NCBI RefSeq assembly: GCF_949628215.1
Contig: NC_134277.1
Span: 106,161,463-106,225,462 of the forward strand
DNA from: Phalacrocorax aristotelis
Taxonomy: Eukaryota > Chordata > Aves > Suliformes > Phalacrocoracidae
DNA length: 64,000 nt
Reading direction: 5' to 3'
This document shows positions 11,599 to 24,100 of the stretch, in pieces. Position 1 is the stretch's first letter, and every line of letters begins with the position of its first letter. The position numbers were made by a program, and so were the translations under genes. Below the pieces are notes generated by a model. That model was not told where the DNA came from and made no database searches. It worked only from the letters and a program-made list of their open reading frames with translations.

Positions 11599-12632
11599 TG
11601 TATTGGGTTTGCGTGGCAAGGTTTTGGTGGCAGGGTGGCTACAGGGGTGGCTTCTGTGAGAAGCTGCTAGAAGCTTTGTCTATGTCTGACAGAGCCAATG
11701 CCAACTGGCTCCAAAGTGGACCTGCCACTGGCAAAGGCTGGGCCAATCAATCAGCCTCAGTGGTAGCTCCTCTGTGATAACAGATTTAAGAAAGGGGAAA
11801 AAAAAACCTGCAGTGCAGCAGCAGCTGGGAGAGAGGAGTGAGACAATGTGAGAGAAACAACTCTGCAAACAGCAAAGTCAGTGAAGAAGGAGGGGGAGGA
11901 GGTGCTCCAGATGCCAGACCAGGGACTCCCCTGCAGCCCGTGGTGAAGCCCATGCTGAGGCAGGCTGTCCCCCTGCAGCCCATGGAGGGTAATGGTGGAG
12001 CAGATATCCACCTGCAGCCCGTGGAGGACCCCACGTCAGAGCAGGTTGATGCACCCAAAGGAGGCTGTGACCCTGAGAGAAGCCTGTGCTGGAGCAGGCT
12101 CCTGGCAGGACCTGTCACTCCATGGATCTTGGCAGGTTTCTTGGCAGGACTTGTGACCCCATGGGGGACCCACTCTGGAGCAGTTCAGGAAGAACTGCAG
12201 TCTGTGGGAAGGATTCATGTTAAAGAAGTTCATGGAGGACTGTCTCCAATGGGAGGGACTCGTGGTGGAACGGAGAAGAGTGTGAGGAGGAAGGAGTGGC
12301 AGAGGCAATGTGTGATGAACTGACCACAACCCCCATTCCCTGTCCCCCTGTGCCGCTTGGAACCCAGGAAGAAGGCAGGGGTGGGGGGAAGGTATTTTAA
12401 GATTTGGCTTTATTTCTGATTACCCTACTATGATCTGATTGATAATAAATTAAGCCAATTTCCCCAAGGTGAATCTGTTTTGCCTGTGATGGTAATGGAA
12501 GAATGATCTCTCCCTGTCCTTATCTCACCATGAGCCTTTCATTATATTTTGTCTCCCCTGTCCAGCTGAGGAGGGGAGTGGTAAAGCAGCTTTGGTAGGC
12601 ATCTGACATCCAGCCAGGGTCAAACCACCACA
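11599..12632 (+). mobile_element. Long ERVL-type solo LTR (1034 bp), plus strand
   Basis: It begins TGTATTGGGTTTGCG and ends AAACCACCACA. The flanks are TTCGT (11594-11598) and TTCAT (12633-12637): a 5-bp target duplication differing by one CpG-to-CpA change. An AATAAA signal lies at 12444-12449, followed by T/G-rich sequence. The middle has degenerate units of about 40 bp, each with CTGCAGCCC(A/G)TGG-type cores near 11931, 11972 and 12012. An open frame of 161 codons (11838-12323) crosses it; it reads through the repeat units (repeated LQP) and matches no protein I know, so I treat it as incidental. No gag, pol or env sequence is present. Confidence 0.9.
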
Positions 12633-14413
12633 TTCATACAAGGCCATTGGAGATTTTCACATACAGAATGCATGAAGGGGCCCTGGGGAAGAATGAAGGT
12701 AATGTATCCTCACTACTCTGCCCTCCTTCATCATCATTGATAAGGTACAGATTGGGCAATGGGAGGCAGCTCTGTTATCCTGGATCTTGATCATTCTTCT
12801 CTGGATATGAAGTCACCATCCAGTTTTCAGAGGTCAAATATTTGATAGGAAGGCAGTGACTTTGAGCTGTGCCTCAAAGCATGTCCACTGCAGGAAATAC
12901 AGGAATAAAAGCTATGGCCTTAGAAAAGAAGTGGATTCTTTGAAACCCACATGGACCAGGTCTTTTCCTTCAGCACTTGAAAAAGGGGTTGGCCATGGGT
13001 TATGCGGAGTACTCTGTACACTAGGTACCCTATATCCAGTTTCAGTGGCTGCATCATTCTTCACTTGTTTGTCAAAGACCAAAGTCAAATACTTGAATTG
13101 CAACCATGCTCCCATCTTCAGGAGTGTTTTCCTGCAGTGTCTTCCTTAAGGCAACTTTGAAAATCCCCCATCCACCTTTGCCTTCAAACTCTAGTTTCCA
13201 CTGAAGGGAAATCTGTGTGGATAAGCTGGATGGAGCCAGGCACTCCTGTCTGTCTTTCTAGGTAGACTGACTCAGTTGCCTGATGGGGATATTTGAAAGT
13301 ACATTTCAATGTTTAAAGATAAGAAACTACAATAAATCTTAGGCTGTACCAATACACAAGCATGTGAAGCAAAATAAATTTGCCAACATTTTCTACTGAA
13401 GATATTTTCACCTGACAAACAAAGGATTCTGAAAGATTTTTTAAAATCGCCTATACTTAGACACCTAAGTGGCCTAATATTTCACCCAAAGTACTCAGTA
13501 GCTCTGTTCATTTCAACTCTCAATTTCATACACATGCTGAAGTTAGATAAAAGTTACCTAAAATCTGAAAGAGATAAAACATGCAGTAATGCACAGTATT
13601 AGATTATTTTTCTGATAGCATACATAGCCACACCTTAAGAAACTTTACAAAATACAAAATTGTATGCACCATGTAAGAAGGAAAGTTACGTTTAAAAGTA
13701 ATGGACCATATTTACGCTGCTGATCTACTGCTTTGTGTTTTAAAAGAGCCTAAGAACCTTATCTGTAAAGGAAGAATTTTTTTAAAAAAGAATGCCAACT
13801 CAAAATCAAATATTTAACAAATAGTGGCACAACAGTGTGAGTCTAACTTCAGGTACATGTATACATTTGGAATAGTCTTCACAGACTTCACACTGCTGAT
13901 TGCAAGACTGGAATTTGTACCGGAAAATTCGTAGGCTTCTGTAAGCAAGCTTTCGGTTTCCATCAGTCCTGACACAGGGAAAGGAACTACAGGGGAACAA
14001 AAAATTCAAACTACCCACCTACTCCCACCTGCCTTTCTTCAACATCTGTTCTGGAACAAGAATAAGCCTGCTTTTCCCTCACTTAATACGGTGTTGGACT
14101 CTTAATCAGACAACTTGAGGATGCAGTAAAAGTTTGGTTCTGAATTAACAGTTTAAATATGGATCAACCGTTTAAACATGCACCTGGGATCACTTAGACA
14201 GTCCAAAGGTGCCCATCAGGAGCTCTTTCTTGTACCTTTTAGAGCAGGCACGTTCCACTGCAGCTCTGTTGTTAAGCCCCAGTAACAGTTGCAACGGACC
14301 TCGACCAGGCAACCAAATAAAAATAACTTGACAGTGAAGATACACTCACTGGAGCCAAGCTGTGGATAAAGCAGGCTGTCTGTCCAATTATCAGTTTTGG
14401 TTTTCTTTTTCAG

Positions 14414-14482
14414 CCCAGCATGAGTTCAGATTTGAGTCTTAGTCAAGTAAATAGCTGCCTCAAACAGCAGCTGAACAACAAG
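14414..14482 (+). other. Possible exon of an unrecognised plus-strand gene
   Basis: A pyrimidine-rich tract ends in TTTTTCAG at 14413; 69 nt (23 codons) are open in one frame only and encode ...SLSQVNSCLKQQLNNK; AAG|GTATCT follows at 14483. The peptide is polar and could form a short coiled coil. I do not recognise the protein. 23 open codons between splice-like sites can arise by chance. Confidence 0.3.
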
Positions 14483-17340
14483 GTATCTTCGTTAAAACTT
14501 AGCTACAGATAGTTTGACTGCTTGGGCGAGAAAAAAAAGAAGAGGGGAAAGTAAATGAGGAGCTCAGACTAAGAGCTCCCTCTCATCGAGGCAATGTAAT
14601 GCAAATCTTTTCTATTGTGCATTTTAAGATGTAAATTGGATTCAAGTTGATGTCCACCTGTCTTGAACCAGCAGGGATCTCTCCCCGCCTTTATCAAAGC
14701 ATTTCTCTGCCAATTACTGGCTGCTTTGACAGTTGGAGATTTTTCATGCCTGTGCAGACTTTTACAAATACAAACTCATTAAAATTAGCTCTTTTACGTT
14801 CTGATTCCAAGAAAAAACTGTCACTGTGAAAAATATCAGGGATCAAGTGATCTGTATCATCTAATTACATCCTAAAAGATCTAGATGCTTAGGTTTATGA
14901 AAAAGAAGCCTTATTTTCTTTGTATTTTGCATTTTCAAAAATTTACTATTTTTAAGAGTAGAAACGATTATGTTAATACAGAAAGATACTTATATTTTTT
15001 ACTCATTGCAAACAGACAGATAGCTCTCTATTCATTAAAGTAAATTTTATTTAATAGCAGCAAGCTGAGATTTCCTGATTCATATAAGTAAATCCTCTGT
15101 CACACCATAGAAAAACAGACATTCATTAGAGTAACTTTACAGAGCTCATATACTGGAATTCACTGAATCATCAAAAAGAGACAGGAAGTTCAGATCAAGT
15201 TGCTAAAATCCATCAGTTGTTTAAAAAAACCAAACTTTCATTTCAATGATAAGGGAACAGATATTACTATAATTTGTTTAGCAGTGAGAAGGAAAAAAAT
15301 AATTTTTTTTTGTGGGCTGAAGGAATTTCGCAGCAGTCTGGCTTTAAAAGCTTTGTTTTTCATTTCTTCACAGATTAAATTATTCTGCTGCAAAATCTTG
15401 GTACAAGGATCATTCATGACCATTTTTCTGCTAATGCTCTGCATTTGAAATGAACACTGCAGATATGTTCAATTACTAGGGGTGGGCACATATGACACAA
15501 CTTTGACTACCAAGGCCTCAGAAAGAGTTTTCCAGTGTGTTCAGGCAGACATATTGTGTGCAGGTAGCAATACATGACATACGTATATGACATAATAGCT
15601 ATATTTATGATAAAATTCAGCTTTTACCTTAGGTTTTTTACCTCACTATCATTGAACCCATTGCCTGATATGTCGATTTCCTAGGGATTATATGTACATT
15701 TTTGAAGTGCTCAACACTACTGCAAAAATTCCAGAAAGACCACAGACCACAGCCACGCTTTTTCACTCTGTCAGGGGAAAATATATGCCTGAAAACTGTT
15801 GACAGGCAGGAAAAAGTGCAAGCGTTAAGGGAAAGCTGAGGGAGTTGTTGGTACCTGGAAGCACAGGAGGCAGAGAAGGAGAACTTCCAAGGTCTAGACC
15901 TCCTTGGTCTTGGTCTACACCATGATGTGTGATGCATATATGTTCATTTAAGGAGAGAACTGCTCTAGAAAACCTCCTCAGAAAGTCCAGGACTTTCCCT
16001 ACATTTCATTTGGCCTTGCAATTCAAACAGAACAATATGGTACCACCAAAATATTTAGAAACAGCAGACAACACACAAAACATACTTGTTAGAAAAGTAT
16101 GTCACAGAATGTTTTTTTTCCCTCTTTATATGTGGGTTGCACACATCTGTGGCCTTTTTTTTGTTGTTGTTTGGGAGTTTGGGATTTGGAGTTTTGGTTT
16201 CAGGACATGTTTTGTTTCTTTTGGGAGGGGGGCACGCTTTTCTCTATCAAACATACAAAATGGCTACCTGATCACTAGAAATCACTTATCAGTATTGTAG
16301 ATAAAATTTTGTTAAGATGAGGAGAAAAATCTCCCAAGATGACACTGCCAGAATATCTTGCACATTTCAGGTTCCAGCTACAACTTGGCCCCCACCACAT
16401 GCTCCCGTGTCGTAACGTCTGTACCACACTCCTCAGAGCATTTCCATAGTTTCTCTCTCACCATGGACTTCTACTGGATCATGAAACAAAGGGTTCACTG
16501 GAAAATGTTATGCCTGGTAGAAGGAAGCCTTGGTGGCTCAGGAAGAGCCACTGGCAGATGTGCTTCTCCATAGAGGAGCAGTACATCTGCAGGGCTGGCT
16601 GCAGCTGGGAACCAGCATCTTCTCTGCAGTGATATACTGTACTGCATTAGTGCTGCATTAGACATTCCCCAATGCCCATATGATACTATTTTTAATTATA
16701 TAAACTGTAGTCGTTTTGTCTTCTTTCACTGTGTCACTCAGACAAAATGGAAAAGCAAACACTAATCCTCTATAAAAGGGAGATCAAATTAAAAGGGTTA
16801 GTTTGGAGACAGGAGAGAGATACTCAGAATTAAAGAATAATTAAAAACACCTTCAGTATAAGGAAGTCATCTGAAACCAGCTTCTAGAAGGGTGGAGTGG
16901 GAAGCCCAAGGGCAGAAGATTGGACACCAAAGAAAGTTCTCCTGAGTACCATCACACAGTGCTCCAGATCCAGTAAAGGATTGAGGTATATATTAGATAC
17001 AGTAGAGGAACCGTAAAATTTAACCAAGGACCAAGCTTATATAAAGCAGAAAGACATCATTAAAAACCACTTGTTTAAAAGACAGGCATTGGCACAGGAA
17101 AATCAAATTATTTTTCTCATCTGAAACATCCTTATGTTCTCACAGAGCAGATTAAAATTCTGTCTGCCTCTCCTGACTTTCTATTTCAGAGTCCATTTTC
17201 TCTAAGCTTTGCAATGTGGTAACATACTGTTATTTTCAAAGTAGAGCAATATTATATATGAATTTTCCAAAACAAGCTAGATCTCTGGAGTAGAATAAAA
17301 AAAAACCCAGACAAAAAAAAAATATCCTCTAAAGCTTTTA

Positions 17341-17490
17341 AATATGTATCTATGTCTATATATGTCTGCGGTGTACATGTATGAATATATATATTAAAGT
17401 GTACATACATACATATACATACATATATATGCAGGTATAGTTGTATGGATGTGGATATGGCTATAAATACAGATGTGTGCATGTGCACAC
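17341..17490. repeat. TA/CA-rich simple repeat region
   Basis: Imperfect runs of TATA, TACA and TGTA units, including ACATACATACATATACATAC and a TGTGTGCATGTGCACACA palindrome-like end near 17472. It is alternating purine-pyrimidine sequence of microsatellite origin. Confidence 0.85.
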
Positions 17491-19799
17491 ATATTAAAAA
17501 AAAGACAATAATTAAATATTTCACTAGTATGTTCTGCAACTTGCAGAAACTGAAACTGCAAAACATCTTCATGTAGCAATGCCACATACTGATAAGACAC
17601 AGCTTGAGAGAGGGGGTTCGACTACAACAGAAGCCAGACACACATAAGGGCCCCTCGCAGCAACCGGTTGCATTCATGCTGCTGCTACCAGAGCAAGCTG
17701 ATCAGCTGTATGTAACAGACCACAGGAAGACTTTTTTTTAAATTAAATTCTACAAAAGAATGAAAAATGGCAGCAGCAGAATCTTTTACAATAACTCAGC
17801 TGAGACACTCTGCCTCTTCCTCCGCCTTTTCTGCTAGTGTATTATTTTCTCACTTTGAGAGATTTTTTTACTAGTTTGGGAATTAGACATTGCCAAACCA
17901 TTTTAAAGCACCAGTCTGTTTATTCTTGTTTCTTTTAGTTTTCATTCCTTCTTCTTTCATAGCAGCTAGTCCTAAGGGACTCAGAGGAATATGCACATCC
18001 TTCTAAAGGATAATTATGCTGCCATGAGGTGACTGTGTGACTGTTTTATATCCTGCAGTATAGAGAGTCTTATTCTATGTACGTCTTCAGCTTAGTTTTC
18101 ATAATGAACATGTTAGATTTGCTATTTACTGCTACAAACTGTGGAGATTTTTGACCCAGTGTAGTTTGGAGCACTTAAAGTGCTTGCCAAGAACAAAGGA
18201 AGGATCACAGAGGGTGCAAGAATTATAGTCCATAAATGCTGTAAATGGGCAGGATGGTTGGACAGGACTTCCCCCTTGTAAGTAGTACTATGGCTACCGA
18301 GCAACCTAATTGCCACTTTGAAAAAAATAATATTCCTCATCACTACCCATTTCTCCTGCAAGCACAGAGTAACCCTGAAATGAAGCTTAAGTCATTAATA
18401 GTCTTGCCAAGTCAAATATGTGCAATGGCTGCAAAGCAGCTTGAGCCAAGGCATTTTAGGAATGTCTGAAGATCACTACTGCAGCAAGCAGAATATTCAT
18501 TTCTCACTCCTCCTTTATAATCCCAAGGATCACAGCAAAAGTCCTCAGAAAGACCTTCATTAGTTGCACTCCTGACAGGCGGAATAACCCTGGACTTCAA
18601 GAGCCTAGAAAACCCTGCACAGAAGAATCCAAGTTCTTTATTTTAATCTTTTCTGACATTTTGCATAATAAATGGTTGTTTAAAACATGGGGTTTTAAAG
18701 GTAACTCACTGTTGCTTCTTACCTTTCTTCTAAAGCTTCCAATAATATGCTAGCATTTTTTTATTTATCCCACTTACTCAAGCGTGCTACCAAATTTATC
18801 CATTCAAGAGATTGTTTAGGATTTTTTTTCTATATATTTTAAGAAACATATTGCTAGACTAGTGCTGACACTTAACTATAAAACCTGTACACAGAAAGCC
18901 ACACAGTAATAGGATGGAGTGAAAGAGGGGCGTAGTGTCCAAATGATTAAGGCATTGGGTTTTTAAGGTGACAGCTGAAAAATACATACATAGAAAACTG
19001 CAGTTTAATTTTCTCAAAAGAGTGAAGGACTGACTCAGCCATGAAAGAATTTGAGATCTGGCATGAGGGAGCCTCATGTCTTTGTAAGAATAAGATCAGA
19101 TCACTGTGCCACTCTTTTGAGCAGAAAAGAGACAAAATAGTGAAGCAACCCTTCCATCCACCAGCACAACATCTTTGCCTAGAAAAGGAAAACATATCAA
19201 CCCACAGAGTAAAATTTCCCTGAGCAAGAATGAAAAAAAAAAATTCAAAAAGAAAAAAAGGCAATCAGAGACTCTTACATTAATTTGGGGTGGAAAAGTC
19301 CTCCTGAGGTTTCCTGGTCCGTTCCTCAGCTGAAACAGAGCCAAACTCAGAGTTGAACTGAGATGCTCAGGGTCTTGGTAATAAACTGCCTTGCTCAACT
19401 GTAACAAATTGCAGTATGTGCTAACAAGATTATTGTGAAAGATCATATGCTCCTGTGCAATGTAACTGAATGAATCTCTCATGCTGAAAACATTCTTGTT
19501 TGAGATCGATTTGGCAGTACATTGGCTACATAGCAGAACTACAGAAAACAGGCAACAGGATTTCTATAATTGGCGTTGCTGCAGCACCTATTCGTCTCTT
19601 TCATGCAATATCCCAAGCACAGACGTAACATCAAAACTTAATTCCTGTCCCACAGGGCCTAGTATCTGCATATAAGACAGGACACAGCAGATCGATATGG
19701 ACAGATTAAGGAACAACAGTGAGACATTATTGGCCAGCATGACAGGCAAGAAATTGCAGCACACCGGGAGCTTAACCTGTTGTCAATTTTTCTTTTTAG

Positions 19800-19895
19800 T
19801 CATCAGTGCATCTTAAGCTTGTTATAAGAGATTTGAGGGAGAACAACATTTTGCACAGGTTTACAAAATGTCCCTCTTACAGGCTTCCCAGAAAG
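19800..19895 (+). other. Possible exon of an unrecognised plus-strand gene
   Basis: An acceptor-like TTTTTCTTTTTAG ends at 19799; the next 96 nt are open (32 codons, with HLKLVIRDLRENNILHRF) up to AAG|GTTTGT, or 59 nt up to CAG|GTTTAC. The phase of the longer form fits the possible exons at 14414 and 20505. Function unknown. Confidence 0.28.
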
Positions 19896-20504
19896 GTTTG
19901 TCTTTCAATGACTCCAGAAACCTTTGAAGAATATAATCTCTTTTTCTCTCAACTTTATTTCCAATTATTATAAAAAAATAATAATAAAGACCAGTAGTGA
20001 TGTAGTACTTATTTCAGAATCTGACTTCTTTGCCTAAAAATATGCTTAGAGCCTCTTACGTTTCCTCTACTGTCCAAAACACCTTATGAAAATTACCTCT
20101 TTGATAGATCTTTCTTATTTCAATGCATATTTGCCAAAACTGTCACAAAAAGGGCCGCCCTCTATCAGCTGGGCTGTAGTCAAGACTGGTTCAGGAGGGG
20201 AGTAGGTAAATGCTGATGGGGTGGCCACAAATTCAGAAGTTTTGAGACAGTTTGTCTTTTTAAAATTCATAAGTCACATGTGAATGCCTCAGTTTCATGA
20301 AAACCAAATTGGCACTAACTGGAAAGGAGAAAAATTAGAACAGTTCTTAATTTTCCTTTAGCAATGACTGGTAGTCATAGCTTTGAGATCTTAAAGTTTT
20401 CAATAGGACTTATGCTCAGTAACATCACAGCTTTTGAAAGGACCACCCTAGGAGACTTATGGTTAATGATCCATATTTGACTCATCTTGTGTCTTGATTT
20501 TTAG

Positions 20505-20555
20505 CGTGCCAAGACAGTACAATTAGAAGGAATCATCTCCAGATATAACCAATAG
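20505..20555 (+). other. Possible terminal exon with stop codon
   Basis: After TTGATTTTTAG (ending 20504) the frame encodes RAKTVQLEGIISRYNQ and stops at TAG (20553-20555). Two AATAAA motifs follow at 20764-20769 and 20771-20776, about 210 nt later, so the arrangement would suit the 3' end of a transcript. Very short; weak evidence alone. Confidence 0.25.
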
Positions 20556-21055
20556 TATGTTCTTAGGAAAACCAAAAAAAAAAGGATAAACTTTCATACC
20601 TTCATAAGACACAGGAAGTAAAATTTCTGCAGTAAAATTCCTGCATAAACAAAAGTTCTCCCAAGGTATTGTATTCCGTTTTAATACAATACTACAGTAA
20701 CAATGTAATTCAATTAAAAGGAGTCTAGCAGCAATGTCTAGAAAGCATTTCTTATAAGAAAAAATAAAGAATAAATTGAAATTGTTCAAGTTTGTAGAAA
20801 GAAACACAAAGCAAGTTTACAACAACATTCTTCAATCCTTAATGAAGTAACTGTAAAGAAAGGGGATGAACTACTCTCCGTATGACCATAGTAAGGACAG
20901 AACAAGAACAAGTACATTTCTGTTGCAAGTAAGGAAATAATAGAATGTCATAGCTTTTTAAAGTTAAGAATGATAATATTTGGACAGTAGTTAGCAATGA
21001 CAAACTGGATTTTCTGTCACTGAAGTTCCAAGAACAGTTCAGACATATCAGAAAC

Positions 21056-21145
21056 GGGTTAGCTGTGGCTGATCCTGCATAAAAGTAGTCAGATGGATTA
21101 GAAGACTTTTCAAGGTCACCTCAAGTCTTAGAATCCTGTGATTAT
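21056..21145 (+). mobile_element. CR1 LINE 3' tail, short and diverged
   Basis: The order GATCCTGCAT, then GATGGATTAGAAGACTTTTC, AAGGTCACCTCAAGTCTTAG, and AATCCTGTGATT is the last 90 bp of a CR1 element with many substitutions. Confidence 0.7.
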
Positions 21146-24100
21146 GATCATTATTTTGAGTTAGTTTCAGGCATAAATTTTTGGTTACCGAAAGTTACTT
21201 TCCTACATCTGACCTAACTTCCAATTAAAATTGATCTCTGGGTAGTCCAAAGATATCTTCCACTGTCAATCATACATCTCAGCATGACCACAATTTTCCC
21301 TTTAAGAAACATCATATCATGCTGAATTCTACATTTAGTTCCTGTCCTACTTTCAAAGTTGGTACAATGCTTGTTCTTTGCAGTTTTCTATTTCTGCAGG
21401 TTAAGGTTACATTGATTTAAATTCAAAATTTGATGTTAGAGCTCTTTCATTACAGAACTAAAACCCATTGGTTTACCAGCTTCATTTCCTATGTTTCCAG
21501 GTAGAGTTTTCTCAATTTGTATTTCCCTGCAGTAGCAGCATTTTGTTAAAATATTCACAAACTGCAATTGTTACTTGCTAAAAGGCACTTTGTACATGAC
21601 TCTGTCCATCCCACTACTAGAGGAGCTCTTCTGTTGAACGAAATATTAATACTGATACAAAAATTGCACTTGATTGCTTTTTTACTTCATGCGAAAAATG
21701 GTTTTAGAATGTTTTATGGCATTGAGAAGTTGAAGAAACTGAAAGTTTGCTTAGATTAAAAGTAACTGTAGAGTTCCCTTGCAATATCAAGGAACCATGT
21801 GGCTGCTCCACAGTCCATATATACCACAAGCCACAACTTCCCTGGTACCTTCTGACAGAGTGAGGGCCTTTGAAACTTCATCACATTACAGGAAAAGATA
21901 AGAGAGTTGAGTCTCTAAAGCTCCCTGTAGTAGCAAGTTACAACTAGAATTTGCAGGTCCTACAGTTTCTTATCACTAAGTCAACTAGGGTTTCATTTAA
22001 GGTTGGTGAAACTCATCTTTCTGATAGAAAGATACAGCCTCTAAATCATTCTTTACTCAGGGGAAGCCCAGATGAAATCTCGTCTCTACTAGAAAGAGTT
22101 AAACTACATTAGAGGGAAATGCAGAGATGTCCATGTTACTCTGAAATAAAACACTCTCAGTTCCTGCTGTTGACCTTCTTTCACTGTACTCACATGAATA
22201 GGATTTGTAACTTTGCAGGAAATTAGACCCTTGAGAGGTCCACTCAATTAGAAGGTATAAAAGTGACTGAATTATGCTACCATTTCTTTGTTAGGAGAAA
22301 GTTTCAGTGAGTTGAGAAATGGGGAAGAAATGTAATAGCATGTTTGACATCAATGTCTAGACCTAGAACTGGTTTTAAAATCAGATATTTTTAATAAACC
22401 ACGTGGTTCAGTTGCAATGAAAGTGTAACCGATCACTGTTAATGTAGAACTGTAGACTGTATTGTATCTGAGATTATGCTGAAGCAAACCAACGTAGGAC
22501 ATGAAGGCAGCAAAATTAAATGCTGATATTTGTATGGAAAATTTTACATGAAATAAATAAATAAAGGGGTCTTTTCAGCAAGATAAAGTAATTGTAAATC
22601 CAATTCAAAGCAATCTAAACTAAACCAATGTTTGTGCTTTGTTTTTCTTTCTTTCCTGTTCGGCCACCAGGTGGAGAAATGTGTCATTCGCACAGGCCAA
22701 TCTGGTGACAGTAACTCTCCGTAGTCACACTGAAACAAAATCCAAATTAAAATTCTAGTTTTGTTCTAACGTGTCCACAATTCTTTTATGCACCATAATG
22801 CATTAAGTAGTCCAGCTAAGTAATACAGCACAGGAAAATGAAGGTAATCGTAACAAAGAGTAGTGCACATCTTTTTTTCTTTTACACAGCTGCCTGTGAA
22901 TGATCAGCTAAAGTCTAGCTGCTGCTTGTCTATGGCAGACTGAAACACCAGATAATGCCTAGAAGTGAGATGTACTCCTTCACCATATTACTAGCTGAAT
23001 TTCTAACAACTTCCATTTTCCTAAATTCAGATGTTTTGGAAAAAGAATCCAGAAACAACTTTTTGTTTCCACTTTAAACTCATTTTATCTCTTCTGTCCT
23101 ACCTTTGGGCGCTTTTTTATTCTTCTCCTCTCTGAGTATCTGATGTTTAATTCTGATATATACAGCATTCAGTGGGAAACGGCCATTTTCAATTTGGTTC
23201 TTACTTCTTTGTAATCTACACTGCTAGACAAAATTTACAATCTTGTAGGCAATTCAAATTCAAAAGAGAAATTGGTGTTACATATTGAATGCACCAACAT
23301 TTGGATTTCTCCTCCCACCCTGAACCTCAGAAAATTACAATAGCTTGCCTTCTTAAACATAGCAGACATCAGTCTAGAAAAGATTCTTGCTTACAGCTAT
23401 GAGCTTCTTTTAGTCACCATCAATCAAAAGTAATCAAGAGTGATAACTGACATATTTTGGGATGCCCTTCTGTCTTAGTGTTTTTGTGTGCTGCTTTTCC
23501 CAACTTGGCCCACTCTTTTCTAGCAACACCCGTCAAACCTACATTGTCAAGAGTTCTCTATTCCTGAGCAACTTGATATTTCCCTTTCATTTTCAGTAAG
23601 GTGAGAAGGAAGTACTTGATGGACTATTACAGCTATATTAAATGAAGACCAGTACTTAAACCTGCTAGCTCTGCACAATTAAAAGGTAAACTAGCTGTGG
23701 GAAATTGACTCTTTGAGATAACAGTTCCCATATTTATTGCACAGTTTGGGTGCTTCAGCCCAGTACATTTGATCCCATCTCCTAGGAGAAAGAGATTCTT
23801 ACCACCTATGGAAGAGTTCAAGCAGCACCTAAAATACTAGGGGCAGTTCAACCACTTACATTGGTGCCTTGGTTGCCAATAGCACCCTGGGTATCCAGAG
23901 AGGGGTGCCACCCAGCCATGGCACCACCATCCCTACATGAAGCAAGTGGACTGCACAATCAGTGAATTCTTCAGGGAAGCAAAGTATGCCCAGCACTGGT
24001 AGAATAAACTATTAATTTTTTCGAGGAAGAAGAACTGTGAACGAAACCCCTGGCCAAAACACAGCCACCGAAGTACCACCCTACAACAGATTTTCATATA

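Larger units (their letters stand above)
12699..21055. other. Intergenic or intronic, AT-rich
   Basis: Apart from the exon-like pieces at 13806-14018 (minus), 14414, 19800 and 20505 and the microsatellite at 17.4 kb, I see no gene or repeat family. Confidence 0.55.

Noticed and set aside
12856..13149. 97-codon plus-strand frame and the opposing 67-codon frame
   Set aside because: Overlapping frames on both strands, no motif, no splice support.
17252..17677. 141-codon minus-strand frame
   Set aside because: Runs through the TA/CA microsatellite; composition is driven by the repeat.
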